Below are positions 41,541-50,519 of a stretch of 64,000 nt of DNA, one piece after another. The notes beneath the pieces are model-generated. The model saw nothing but the letters and a program-made list of their open reading frames with translations, was not told the origin of the DNA and searched no databases. The position numbers and the translations under genes were made by a program. Origin of the DNA: Bin5 sp965261695 (GTDB taxonomy: Bacteria > Chloroflexota > Anaerolineae > Caldilineales > Caldilineaceae); contig OZ253474.1 in the NCBI GenBank assembly GCA_965261695.1, positions 4,340,001 to 4,404,000 on the forward strand, read 5' to 3'. Numbering within the stretch: position 1 is the stretch's first letter; each line of letters begins with the position of its first letter.

Positions 41541-42815
41541 ATGCGACCGATCCTGACCATCATCCTCAACGACCTGCGAATCTTCTTCTCCCATCGGGGC
41601 AACCTGATCGGCCTGCTTGTGATACCCGTCCTGCTTACCCTGGTGATTGGCTGGAGTCTGGGCCGCATCGGCGGAGGTGGACCGACCCGCCTGCGAGTCG
41701 ATCTGATCGACCTGGATCAGACCGATATGTCGGCCCGCCTGATCGACGAACTGCGCGCCGCCAACGATGCGCTGGTGCTCTGTCCGCTGGGCAACGACGC
41801 CGACGATTACTGCAGGCTTGACGATGAGCCGCTTCATCTAGAAAGCGCCATCGAACGCGCCCGCGCAGGGAGGACCAGGGCGCTGATCGTTATCCCCGCG
41901 GGCTACGCCGCCGCGCTGGAGAACTTCCAACGGGCAAGTATCGACTACTACTCAACAGCCGACCCGTTGCAGCCCAGCCTCGTTTTGCAGAGCCTGAACG
42001 CGGTGCTGCTACGCGTCAACAGCGCCTCGATCACAAGAGGCGTGGCGGGCGCGCTCCTGGATAACGTTACCGCGGCCATTAAACTGCCGCCACTCGCCGA
42101 AGAGGCGCGGGAGGACTTTCTGCATTCCCTCTACCTGCGGGCGCAGGGGATGTTGAGCGAACGGCCCGCCGCGGTGCGTTTCACTGTGGCAGGCTCTGCT
42201 GGCGGTAGCGAAGACGGCTCTGACAATGGCTTCAACCAGTCGGCGCCTGGCATGGGAACGCTGTATGTCATGTTCACCGTGCTGGGCGGTATGGCCGTCC
42301 TCCTGCGCGAGCGCCGCCAGTGGACACTCCAGCGTCTGATGGCGCTGCCTCTTTCTCGGGCGCAGATCCTCGGCAGCAAGATCGGCGTCTATTTTACGCT
42401 TGGCATGATCCAGTTTTTTATCGTCTTTATTGTCGGCGCGGCCGCTGGCATGAACTTCGGCAGCGATCCCCTGGCGCTGCTCACCATCATGGTCGCCTTT
42501 GTCCTCTTTATCACCGCCCTCACCTTCGCCCTCGCGCCCCGGATCACCAGTGAGGGCCAGGCCAGAGGGTTGGTTCTGCTGTTGTCCCTCTCGCTTGCGC
42601 CGCTGGGGGGAGCCTGGTGGCCGCTGGAAATTGTGCCCGAATTCATGCAGACGCTCGGTCATCTCTCGCCCGTGGCCTGGGCGATGGACGGCTTCCACGA
42701 TCTGATCTGGTTCAACGGTGGATTTGGCGACGTTCTGCCGGAGATCGGCGTCCTGCTAGGCACGGCGGCCGTGTTGTTCGTCGTCGGCATTTGCAGTTTC
42801 AAGTATGAGTCATAA
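41541..42815 (+). CDS. ABC-2 type transporter permease (second)
   Basis: 424 residues with the same plan as the preceding permease: N-terminal helix (GNLIGLLVIPVLLTLVIGW), external domain, ERRQWTLQRLMALPLSRAQI, then helices ending SFKYES. Smaller external domain (about 200 residues). Both belong to the ABC2_membrane_3 group. 90 nt after the first permease. Confidence 0.9.
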   Translation: MRPILTIILNDLRIFFSHRGNLIGLLVIPVLLTLVIGWSLGRIGGGGPTRLRVDLIDLDQTDMSARLIDELRAANDALVLCPLGNDADDYCRLDDEPLHLESAIERARAGRTRALIVIPAGYAAALENFQRASIDYYSTADPLQPSLVLQSLNAVLLRVNSASITRGVAGALLDNVTAAIKLPPLAEEAREDFLHSLYLRAQGMLSERPAAVRFTVAGSAGGSEDGSDNGFNQSAPGMGTLYVMFTVLGGMAVLLRERRQWTLQRLMALPLSRAQILGSKIGVYFTLGMIQFFIVFIVGAAAGMNFGSDPLALLTIMVAFVLFITALTFALAPRITSEGQARGLVLLLSLSLAPLGGAWWPLEIVPEFMQTLGHLSPVAWAMDGFHDLIWFNGGFGDVLPEIGVLLGTAAVLFVVGICSFKYES

Positions 42816-42887
42816 ATCGCCTGATCCTGCGCATATTGTTACCATGTGATACGTTTGCGTTGTGTCAATAACAACGGAGACAGGTCT

Positions 42888-43721
42888 ATGAATGCGGCAC
42901 AAAAGCAACTCATTCCTCGCATTCTTATCTATATCGCCTTGATCCTGATCACGCTTGTAACAATCTATCCAATGCTCTACATGCTAGCGACAGCCCTCCG
43001 GCAAACGGGGACACCTGCGTTTCTGGGTATCTTGCCGGCCTCCTTCACCTTGGAGAATGTGACCCAGGTCTTTCGCGAAACGCCCCTTGCCCGCATGTTA
43101 GTCAACAGCGTGCTCGTTACCTCGTTCAGCACGGTTGCCACGCTATTAATCGGCTCTCTGGCCGCGCATGCGTTCTCGCGCAGAGCTTTTTTCGGCAGCA
43201 AAGTTTTCTACGTTTTCCTCCTGTTGGGAATCATGCTGCCGTTTTCGACTCTCATGATCCCCCTGTTTCAGGTAATCAATGAGTTGAAACTCCGTAACAA
43301 CTACCTGGGCTTGATCTTGCCCTATGCTGCCGCCAACATTCCCTTCTGTATTCTGATGATGAGGAACTATTTCGACAGCCTGCCCAAGGAAATTGAAGAG
43401 GCGGCCCGCGTCGATGGCGCCTCCAACTTACAACTCTACTGGCGCATCGCTATGCCGCTCTCAGTTCCGGCTCTTACGGCAACCGGCATCTTTGTCGCAA
43501 TTGGCAGTTGGAATGAATTTATTCTGGCGCTTCTCTTCATGACCAAGCCAGAGATGCGCACTGCCCCTCTGGCAACCGTTTACTACCTCCGATACCAGGG
43601 CCAGATCCTGGAACGCGCCTTTGCCGCACTCACCTGGGTGGCGCTACCTGCGATGCTGTTCTATTTTGTTGCCCAGAGGCAGTTCATAAAAGGTCTTACC
43701 GCGGGAGCACTAAAAGGATGA
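42888..43721 (+). CDS. Sugar ABC transporter permease (MalG-type)
   Basis: 277 residues from ATG 42888, after GGAG; an ATG 14 codons earlier lacks a ribosome site. Six helices and the cytoplasmic EAA loop (IEEAARVDGASNLQLYWRIA, split here at the motif) that docks to the MalK-type ATPase mark it as the CUT1 second permease. No ATPase gene of this kind is in the window, so a shared MsmX-like ATPase elsewhere is likely. The stop overlaps the next gene by 4 nt (ATGA). Confidence 0.93.
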   Translation: MNAAQKQLIPRILIYIALILITLVTIYPMLYMLATALRQTGTPAFLGILPASFTLENVTQVFRETPLARMLVNSVLVTSFSTVATLLIGSLAAHAFSRRAFFGSKVFYVFLLLGIMLPFSTLMIPLFQVINELKLRNNYLGLILPYAAANIPFCILMMRNYFDSLPKEIEEAARVDGASNLQLYWRIAMPLSVPALTATGIFVAIGSWNEFILALLFMTKPEMRTAPLATVYYLRYQGQILERAFAALTWVALPAMLFYFVAQRQFIKGLTAGALKG

Positions 43722-44692
43722 GCAGCCCAGATCAATCTTCGTCCAACACCGATCAGGGAACAACGCCCGCGCCTACACCGACAGCCTCCGCGTCGGCAAG
43801 CTCGTGGCGTCGGCGGCTTGCAAGTGGCGGCCTCAACAGCGCGCTGTTGTTCGTTGCTCCCGCCCTCCTTCTTTATACGGCCTTTTTTGCCTATCCCCTC
43901 ATCCTCACGGTTCGCCTCAGCTTTGTTGAATGGGACGCAATCAGCCCGCCGCGCTTTGTCGGCCTGGAGAACTATGTAAGTCTTTTCGTGGGGCAGACAC
44001 ATTTCTTCACCGCCCTCAAGAATAACCTGCTCTGGATAGGGCTTACCGTTCCCTTGCAGATCATCATCGGACTTCCGCTCGCATTGGTGCTGGACCGCAA
44101 GCTGCTCGCACGACAGTTCTTCCGTACGGTCTTCTTCTCCCCGATTGTGCTATCCGGCGCAGTCATCGGCGCGACGTTCAGCTTCATGCTTTTGCCAGGC
44201 GTCGGCATTGTGAACCTGATGTTCGCAGCCCTGGGTCTGGAATTTCTCGATCGAGCATGGCTGGCCGATCCCAAGTGGGCGCTCTATGCAGCCATCGCCG
44301 TCAACGTATGGCGCAGCTTTGGCTTTGCCATGGTCCTGTACCTGGCCGGCCTGCAATCCATCAACCCCGAAATTATCGAAGCTGCTACGGTTGATGGAAC
44401 CTCCCCGCTGCAACAATCTTGGTTCATCACTATCCCTCTGCTGCGTCCGACCACCGCCACACTCATTCTGCTCGGCGTCATTGGCGGTATGCGGGAATTT
44501 GAACTGATCTGGCTGTTGACCCAAGGCGGACCGGCGCGTCTGACCGAGGTTCTGGGGATCATGGTGTACGAGGAGTCCTTCAAGTTTGGGAATTTCGGTC
44601 TTTCATCGGCCATTGCTGTCCTCATGGTGATCATTACGTTGGCCATAACGCTCGCACAACTCTATCTATATCTTCGGGGTACGAAGGAATAG
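43718..44692 (+). CDS. Sugar ABC transporter permease (MalF-type)
   Basis: 324 residues. A Ser/Thr/Pro-rich N-terminal cytoplasmic stretch of about 30 residues precedes the first helix (SALLFVAPALLLYTAFFAYP). The EAA loop reads IIEAATVDGTSPLQQSWFIT. Partner of the MalG-type permease just upstream; the order MalG then MalF is the reverse of the common CUT1 arrangement. ATG overlaps the preceding stop. Confidence 0.93.
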   Translation: MSSPDQSSSNTDQGTTPAPTPTASASASSWRRRLASGGLNSALLFVAPALLLYTAFFAYPLILTVRLSFVEWDAISPPRFVGLENYVSLFVGQTHFFTALKNNLLWIGLTVPLQIIIGLPLALVLDRKLLARQFFRTVFFSPIVLSGAVIGATFSFMLLPGVGIVNLMFAALGLEFLDRAWLADPKWALYAAIAVNVWRSFGFAMVLYLAGLQSINPEIIEAATVDGTSPLQQSWFITIPLLRPTTATLILLGVIGGMREFELIWLLTQGGPARLTEVLGIMVYEESFKFGNFGLSSAIAVLMVIITLAITLAQLYLYLRGTKE

Positions 44693-44706
44693 CGAAAGGT
44701 GAATTG

Positions 44707-45822
44707 GTGGAACAGAAGATAGCTTGGCTGGAAGAGGCGGCTCGCAAGGAGCTTGCCGGCGCACGTTTCCCTGCCCATGATGGCACGATCCTGTACATGC
44801 CAGACGGGCTGGGCTTCTACGGGGCGCTGTGGACGCGTGACTGCGCCTATCTGGTGCAAAACGTTTTTGATCTGTTGCAGCCAGATGAGGGGCGCAGGGC
44901 CATTGCCTATCTGTTGCGGAAGCAGCGTGACGACGGCTGCGTGCCTGATCGCGTGCAGGTGGATGGAACCGCTGTCTACAGTGCAGGGCATCCCGACACA
45001 CCTCTGGGCGATCCGCCCACCGACAACTCCTCAATGATGGTTAGCCTGGTATACGCATACGTGCAACAGGCCGGCGATCTTGAATACGCCCGCCAGAACC
45101 TGGAGCCACTGCGACGGGCACTTGACTTCACCCCTCGCAGTCCGGCGGGCATGGTGCATATCCCCCCGGGCCACCGGCAGTCCCCCTATGGATTCACCGA
45201 CACAGTGGCCAAAACGGGCGAGTTGCTTTTCTCATCCTTGCTTTACTGGGCAGCCTGCCAGGAGATGGCGGAACTATGTGAACAATGCGGTGAGGACGCC
45301 GCCCTATACCGGCAGCGCGCCGCAGACATCGAGCTTGGCGCCGAACGGCTGTGGGACGATGCGGTCGGCGCTTATCGCGCGGCGACAGTGGGTTGCAATC
45401 AGGTTGACATATGGGGAAGCGCGTTCGCCGTCTATATCGACTTCGTCCACGGCCAACGGCGCCAGCGGTTGTTGAGCTTCCTGCGCGATCGCTACCAAGA
45501 CTATGTTTGGCGCGGACAGGTGCGGCACCTGTTGCGTGGCGAGTACTGGGAGCGACTTCTCAAAACCAGGTACCCTATCGAGCGGGATACCTACCAGAAC
45601 GGCGCTTATTGGGCGGCCGCCTCGGGCTGGGTGCTCTACTCTTTGGCCTTGATCGATGCAGCCCTGGCGCGTCGGATGCTGGCAGATCTGCTGCATGATT
45701 TTCAGGAGGCCGGCATCTACGAATGTATCAATGTCGGCTATCGAAAGGTGGAGCACTACCTGCCCAGCGTCGTGAATCCCCTGGGCGCGTTGCGACGCAT
45801 ACCCTGGTTGGACAGCGAATAG
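44707..45822 (+). CDS. Six-hairpin glycosidase-like protein
   Basis: 371 residues from GTG 44707 (TTG 44704 is equally possible), with GAAAGGTG upstream. The pattern ALWTRDCAYLVQNVFDLL, a long run of paired helices and DTYQNGAYWAAASGWVLYSL resemble (alpha/alpha)6 glycosidases of the amylo-1,6-glucosidase/GH15/GH63-like clan. No signal peptide, so it would act in the cytoplasm on imported oligosaccharide. It follows the two permeases by 14 nt. Exact family and substrate are uncertain. Confidence 0.7.
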   Translation: MEQKIAWLEEAARKELAGARFPAHDGTILYMPDGLGFYGALWTRDCAYLVQNVFDLLQPDEGRRAIAYLLRKQRDDGCVPDRVQVDGTAVYSAGHPDTPLGDPPTDNSSMMVSLVYAYVQQAGDLEYARQNLEPLRRALDFTPRSPAGMVHIPPGHRQSPYGFTDTVAKTGELLFSSLLYWAACQEMAELCEQCGEDAALYRQRAADIELGAERLWDDAVGAYRAATVGCNQVDIWGSAFAVYIDFVHGQRRQRLLSFLRDRYQDYVWRGQVRHLLRGEYWERLLKTRYPIERDTYQNGAYWAAASGWVLYSLALIDAALARRMLADLLHDFQEAGIYECINVGYRKVEHYLPSVVNPLGALRRIPWLDSE

Positions 45823-46038
45823 CCAAGGTCAGCGCAAGAGACATGTTCGTGCGTGCCGTTTTCTTCCGTTCTTGTAAGTAGGTATTGAGACCTGCCCTGC
45901 GTATAGCACAGCTTCCAATGGCAATCCAAATAGGACGCCGTTGCCGGGATGTGATGGCGTACGCGGAAAACCGGTTGCTCTGCTATGATTGGAGCCAGTA
46001 TTGCACCTTGAATCGGCATAGATTCGGAGTCAAAGCGA

Positions 46039-46368
46039 ATGACTACGTTGGAGAAAGTACAGGAAATGATTCCTTCCATGACAGCGGCAGAGAAACCTCA
46101 GTTGCTTCAATGGATTGCTCGGGACCTCGGCGGCGTTTTTCCTGGCATTGAAAGCGCGCCAAGTGTATTGGGTGGTGAACCGTGTATTGTACGCACGCGT
46201 ATCCCTGTATGGCTCTTGGCGCAGGCCAGAAACCTCGGTAGTAGTGAAGCGGATATATTGAGGGCCTATCCAACTTTACGTGCCGAGGATCTGACCAATG
46301 CGTGGGCGTACTTTAGAGCCAGCAAAGAAGAAATCGAGCAACAGATTATTGAAAACGAGACAGCCTAG
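46039..46368 (+). CDS. DUF433 domain antitoxin-like protein
   Basis: 109 residues. The N-terminal half is a short helical region; the C-terminal half (SVLGGEPCIVRTRIPVWLLAQ, SEADILRAYPTLRAEDLTNAW) is DUF433, a small winged-helix domain found as the antitoxin partner of DUF5615 PIN-like proteins. GGAG lies about 11 nt before ATG. Stop is 2 nt before the partner gene. The gap 45823-46038 shows nothing definite apart from TATGAT near 45982. Confidence 0.85.
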   Translation: MTTLEKVQEMIPSMTAAEKPQLLQWIARDLGGVFPGIESAPSVLGGEPCIVRTRIPVWLLAQARNLGSSEADILRAYPTLRAEDLTNAWAYFRASKEEIEQQIIENETA

Positions 46369-46370
46369 AT

Positions 46371-46712
46371 ATGGCCCGCCTATACGCAGACGAAAACTTC
46401 CCTTTGCCAGTTGTCGAGGAGTTGCGAAAGTCAGGGAACGACGTACTGACAATCCAGGAAGATGGCAAGGCGCATCAGAGTTTCCCGGATGAAGAATTTT
46501 TGTCTGTTGCAAGTGCGAGTAATCGGGCTGTCTTGACCATAAACCATAAGCATTTCATTCGTTTACATATAAAGTCGTCACGCCATAGCGGCATAATATC
46601 GTGACCGTTCGATCCGGATTTTGAAGGCCAGGTCGGACGCACTCACGAGATAATCAAGGCTCACGATTCATTGGAAGGTGAACTGATTCGGGTCAACCGG
46701 CGAGCAAGGTAG
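46371..46712 (+). pseudogene. DUF5615 PIN-like toxin, interrupted by an in-frame TGA
   Basis: Reads MARLYADENFPLPVVEELRK, GNDVLTIQEDG, DEEFLSVASASNRAVLTINH as far as HSGIIS, then TGA at 46602-46604, then continues in the same frame PFDPDFEGQVGRTHEII, SLEGELIRVNRRAR to TAG at 46710. The whole length (113 codons) is normal for DUF5615. In relatives the motif is typically GIxVCTxDxDFEGQ, so the TGA sits where Cys is usual (TGC or TGT changed to TGA). Toxin presumably inactive; the antitoxin is kept. Confidence 0.8.
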
Positions 46713-46778
46713 AGGTACCATGAAAGGCGGCAATCCCGCCTGCATCAGGGTCGACACGCGTCAATGGAGGAGGCTGCG

Positions 46779-47555
46779 ATGGAGTATTCCTTACGTGCTA
46801 TGAAGATCGGCGAATCGATGGCGCCAGGCCCAATCAATTTCTACATGAGCCACTGGGACGAGCTGGAGTACGGACCGCATTTCATCTGGCTGGCCAAGGG
46901 TGGTGGGCGGACCGTTCTGATCAACACGGGCCTGCCCCAGGACCTGGAGGATCTGGAGATTCTGAACGAGGCTTGCCGGGGCGCGCATCCCCAAAACTTC
47001 TTTCCCCCCGATCGCATCTGGACCCCTCAGCAGGTATTGGCCGATGTCGGCGTCAGGCCAGAGGATGTAGATGCGCTCCTGATCATCTCGCTCGGAGCCT
47101 ATGCCACGGGCAACATTGAACTTTTTCCAGGGGCCGACGTCTACTTGTCGCGCACGGGCTGGATAGACTTCCTCGCGCCCGAGCGGCCCCTTCCCTTTGA
47201 TCCCGAAGTCGTCCTGACCGATGCCACGCTGACCTACCTGGTCACCGCTGGCCGGGAGCGTCTCCGGCTTGTGGACGATGAGGAAGAGGTACTGCCCGGC
47301 ATAAGGATGTTCTGGGTGGGGTGCCATCATCGCGGCTCCATGGCGGTCTCTATCCAGACTGCACTCGGCAAGGTAGTGATCTCAGACTCGATTTTCCGTT
47401 ACGACAACTTTGACAAGGGTATCCCGATAGGGGTGTTTGAAAACATCTTCGAGTGCCAGGACGCGCTTGAGCGCATTCGTCGTGAAGCCGATGTCGTGAT
47501 TCCCGCGCATGACAATGACGTGTTGAACCGTTATCCTGCCGGTATCATCGCCTGA
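46779..47555 (+). CDS. Metallo-beta-lactamase-fold protein lacking the HxHxDH motif
   Basis: 258 residues from ATG 46779, preceded by GGAGGAGG. Overall layout matches AHL-lactonase-like MBL proteins: TVLINTGLP near residue 45, FPGADVYLSRTGW, the GCHHRGSMAVSI segment, VISDSIFRYDNF (bridging Asp) and VIPAHDNDVL (late His). The first metal motif, normally THxHxDHxGN, reads SLGAYATGN, so three ligands are gone. Either it binds one metal, uses another chemistry, or is a binding protein. A small hairpin (AGGCGG/CCGCCT) lies at 46725-46741. Confidence 0.75.
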   Translation: MEYSLRAMKIGESMAPGPINFYMSHWDELEYGPHFIWLAKGGGRTVLINTGLPQDLEDLEILNEACRGAHPQNFFPPDRIWTPQQVLADVGVRPEDVDALLIISLGAYATGNIELFPGADVYLSRTGWIDFLAPERPLPFDPEVVLTDATLTYLVTAGRERLRLVDDEEEVLPGIRMFWVGCHHRGSMAVSIQTALGKVVISDSIFRYDNFDKGIPIGVFENIFECQDALERIRREADVVIPAHDNDVLNRYPAGIIA

Positions 47556-47628
47556 TTCTGAGGAATTTTCTTTTTTTTGGGCCCAAGTTGAATTTCCCCC
47601 CGAGCTGTTTTTGTCTGAATAACCCTCT

Positions 47629-48708
47629 ATGATCCAGAGAATACGCATAGGCGTGGTGGGAACCGGATGGTGGGCGACCCACACACACCTGCCGGCGCTC
47701 AGCGCGCGGCCGGAAGTCGATCTGGTCGCACTGTGCGACCGCCATCCGGAGCGATTGCGCCTGAGCGCCGCGGCCTTCGACGTTGGCAGAACCTATTCTG
47801 ATTTTCGCAAGATGCTGTCGGGCGAAGCGCTGGACGGCGTAGTCATCGCTGCGGCCCAGCCAGCCCACTATGAGATCGCGCGGAGCGCGCTGGCGGCCGG
47901 CTGCCATCTGCTATGCGAGAAGCCTATGGTGCTTGCGGTCAGCCACGCGCATGAGTTAGTGGAACTGGCTATACGGCAGGAACGCGCCATCGTGATGAGC
48001 TATCCCTGGAACTACACGGCGCACACGCAGCGCGCGCGGCAGGCCGTTCTGGCCGGGGAACTGGGCAAAATCCAACTGGTTTCGAGCCTCTACACGTCTA
48101 CAGCCTACCAAACCTATCGCGGCAATCTCGACGCCTACGCCGGCAGCCTCGAAGCCCCGCTCTTCGGCCCTCTCGTGAATGCAAATACGCAGTTGAGCCG
48201 TGGGGGTGGACAAGGCTACGTCCAGGTCACCCATGCGGCCGCGCTGATCTTCTGGATTACAGGTATGCGTCCTCAGCAGGTAACCGCCCATATGAACAGG
48301 CTGGATACCGAGGTGGACGTTATCGATGCAATCAATGTGCAACTGAGCCATGACGCGCTCGGTGTTCTGGCCAGCACCGGCAATCTGCATCCGGGGGACG
48401 CCGGTCAGCACAATTTATCCGTTTACGGCAGCCGCGGTTATCTCCTACTCGACCTCATCGCAGGCACGCTGACAGTTCACAGACATGGCAGCGCAGTGGA
48501 ATCCCTGCCATCTTTGCCGCCCGATGAACGTTATCCGCGTTTCGCGCCGGCCAACAATTTCATTGACGTAATTCTGGGCAGTGCCGAGAATCTCGCACCG
48601 GGCGACGAAGTTGGTAGAACTACCGTGCTCTTTCTCGATGCGGCCTACCGGTCAGCGGCCAGAGGAGGCGCTCCGGTTTCTGCGGCGGCGTATCGCGCAA
48701 CGCCATAG
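47629..48708 (+). CDS. Gfo/Idh/MocA family oxidoreductase
   Basis: 359 residues. Rossmann fold IRIGVVGTGWWATHTHLPAL with GxGxxA-like fingerprint, Asp-ending strand ALCDRHPERL, and the EKP motif in LLCEKPMVLA whose Lys is catalytic in many members. NAD(P)-dependent sugar or inositol dehydrogenase family. 73 nt after the MBL-like gene and convergent with the ureidoglycolate-lyase-like gene. Confidence 0.9.
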   Translation: MIQRIRIGVVGTGWWATHTHLPALSARPEVDLVALCDRHPERLRLSAAAFDVGRTYSDFRKMLSGEALDGVVIAAAQPAHYEIARSALAAGCHLLCEKPMVLAVSHAHELVELAIRQERAIVMSYPWNYTAHTQRARQAVLAGELGKIQLVSSLYTSTAYQTYRGNLDAYAGSLEAPLFGPLVNANTQLSRGGGQGYVQVTHAAALIFWITGMRPQQVTAHMNRLDTEVDVIDAINVQLSHDALGVLASTGNLHPGDAGQHNLSVYGSRGYLLLDLIAGTLTVHRHGSAVESLPSLPPDERYPRFAPANNFIDVILGSAENLAPGDEVGRTTVLFLDAAYRSAARGGAPVSAAAYRATP

Positions 48709-48766
48709 CAAGGCAGCCGCCACTTCGAACAGGGGCAGCAACGATCTCTGCCCGCTCTTCAAGTGC

Positions 48767-49384
48767 CTATCGCCATGGGGGCTTTCTGGGCGGGCCGGCA
48801 ACCATCGCGCCACTCTGGCCGTGCTCATAGCCCGCGCCGGTAGGCACGTCAAAGACGAGGTCGAAAACGAAGCCCATTTCAGTGTCAAGATTGGCCCGCA
48901 CCGTATCGTCGGTCGTGTTGGCCGTCACCGGGTCAACGCGTTGCGTGACGTAGGCAAAGTCGACGAATTCCCCAAGGGGGTAGGCATACCGCACCCAAGT
49001 CCCCCGGTGAAGAATGACGCCCTTACTCCCGTCCAGCAGAAAGGAGGTCGCCTGCTCAACGGCCGGCCGGCCTTGTCCATCATTCGGGGCGACGACAAAG
49101 GCGCTCGGCCGCATACCGAGAGGGATGAGGACGACTGTACTCGCAGGGTGCTTTTGCAGGAACTCACAGCGGCCGCCGCGGTAGTAATAACGCAGGCAGC
49201 ACATATAGGGTTGCGTAGGAAATTCGAGCGCTTTCTGCACCCAGAGCATGCCCAGATTCCCAGGCGACCGGTTGAGGTTCGGGGAGTCGGCCGTTTCCGG
49301 TTCGATGACTGCTCCGAATGGCTGGAACGCCGATCTGTTGAGGCGCTGCACAGGCAGTTGCCTGACTGAGATCTTTCCGGTCAT
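48767..49384 (-). CDS. Ureidoglycolate lyase (AllA)-like cupin protein
   Basis: 205 residues from ATG 49384, preceded by AGGAGAAG; the ATG overlaps the stop of the oxidoreductase gene by 4 nt. AllA-type signature: FQPFGAVIEPE, FLQKHPASTVVLIPLG, SAFVVAP, and GVILHRGTWVRYAYPLGEF (HRGTW is the conserved family element). AllA splits ureidoglycolate in allantoin breakdown, but the sugar-oxidoreductase context suggests a related lyase or isomerase role. Function partly inferred. Confidence 0.75.
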   Translation of the reverse strand: MTGKISVRQLPVQRLNRSAFQPFGAVIEPETADSPNLNRSPGNLGMLWVQKALEFPTQPYMCCLRYYYRGGRCEFLQKHPASTVVLIPLGMRPSAFVVAPNDGQGRPAVEQATSFLLDGSKGVILHRGTWVRYAYPLGEFVDFAYVTQRVDPVTANTTDDTVRANLDTEMGFVFDLVFDVPTGAGYEHGQSGAMVAGPPRKPPWR

Positions 49385-50502
49385 GTGGCATCTTCTCCTG
49401 ATGGGGATCCAGTGGCAGCAAAAAGTTCGTCCGGACGTATAGGCCAGCCTTCTTCGATCGAGCGCAAGAGGGCGAATAAGGTGCGCATCGTTCGCAGGAC
49501 GTTTTGGCCACTGGTCCAAGGTTGTCGCCCATCCTCAATTGACTGCATCAGGTCGGCCCGTGTGGCTAAATATGATCCGGGAGACATCGTATGCGCGAGA
49601 GGAATCTCGAGCGCCAGTCCCCGAATGTGGTGGGGGCCGTAACGCAGCGTGGATCTGAGCACGCGCGAGGCCGCGGGCAACTCTTGATCCTGAAGGCCGT
49701 CGACGCTGGCAGTCTCGCCAACGGCAATGAATTCGAACTGGCGGCGGTGTCGGGTTGCAAAGTCGTAGAGGAGCGTGGCGTTGGCGCCGTTGGCAAATGA
49801 CATGGTAGCCGCCAGAACCGAGCCGATGCCATCAACGCGCCGGCTCCAGTGCGCGTACACCTCATGCGGCTCCTCGCCGAACCAGGACAGCAGGATGTCC
49901 ACCCCATGTACGCATACGTCATGCACCGCATGAAAGGCATTTGTATGCTGACGACCAAGGGCCGAATGATAGTTGATGGAGGCCGAGAGCAACTTGCCGA
50001 GGGCGCCGGCGCGGATTAAGGCCCGGCAGCCGTAGAAGGCTGGACCAAAGCGCGTGTTCTGGTCAACCGCCAGAATTACGCCTCCGCGGCGAGCGTGCGC
50101 GACCATAGCCTTGCACTGCTCCCAGTTTTCTGCCATCGGCTTGGCGATGATGACGTGTATACCCCTCTGCGCTGCCATTGCCACCGCATCAACCCGCGTC
50201 TGCGAAAGTCCCACGTCCCAGCGCAGATTGATGTCGACGAAATCAATCTCCACTGTGTCCAGCATCTCTCGATAATCGGTAAAGACTCGTTCAACGCCCC
50301 ACTGCGCCTGCAAGCTGTCGCGCGCGGCGGGGTCGGGATCGGCTGCTGCCACCGGCATAATCCCCGCCGCGCGGTAGGCAGACATGATTTCGCTCTGCAC
50401 AATCCTGCCGGCTGCGATCAGGCCGACACGATAATGACGGGGAATCGGTTTCGCCAGCGCATCAGGCAGCATATTGATTTCGGCAATGCGGTCGATCTCC
50501 AT
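49381..50502 (-). CDS. Gfo/Idh/MocA family oxidoreductase
   Basis: 373 residues. RVGLIAAGRIVQSEIMSAYR is the nucleotide fold, though the fingerprint is GxIAAGRIV rather than GxGxxG; the EKP motif reads IAKPMAENWEQ (Lys kept, Glu replaced by Ala). VHDVCVHGVDILLSWFGEEP matches the conserved HxxD region. Middle gene of a three-gene minus operon: 17 nt after the epimerase stop and overlapping the next start. Confidence 0.9.
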   Translation of the reverse strand: MEIDRIAEINMLPDALAKPIPRHYRVGLIAAGRIVQSEIMSAYRAAGIMPVAAADPDPAARDSLQAQWGVERVFTDYREMLDTVEIDFVDINLRWDVGLSQTRVDAVAMAAQRGIHVIIAKPMAENWEQCKAMVAHARRGGVILAVDQNTRFGPAFYGCRALIRAGALGKLLSASINYHSALGRQHTNAFHAVHDVCVHGVDILLSWFGEEPHEVYAHWSRRVDGIGSVLAATMSFANGANATLLYDFATRHRRQFEFIAVGETASVDGLQDQELPAASRVLRSTLRYGPHHIRGLALEIPLAHTMSPGSYLATRADLMQSIEDGRQPWTSGQNVLRTMRTLFALLRSIEEGWPIRPDELFAATGSPSGEDAT

Positions 50503-50519
50503 CTGGGCGGCTCCTTTGT

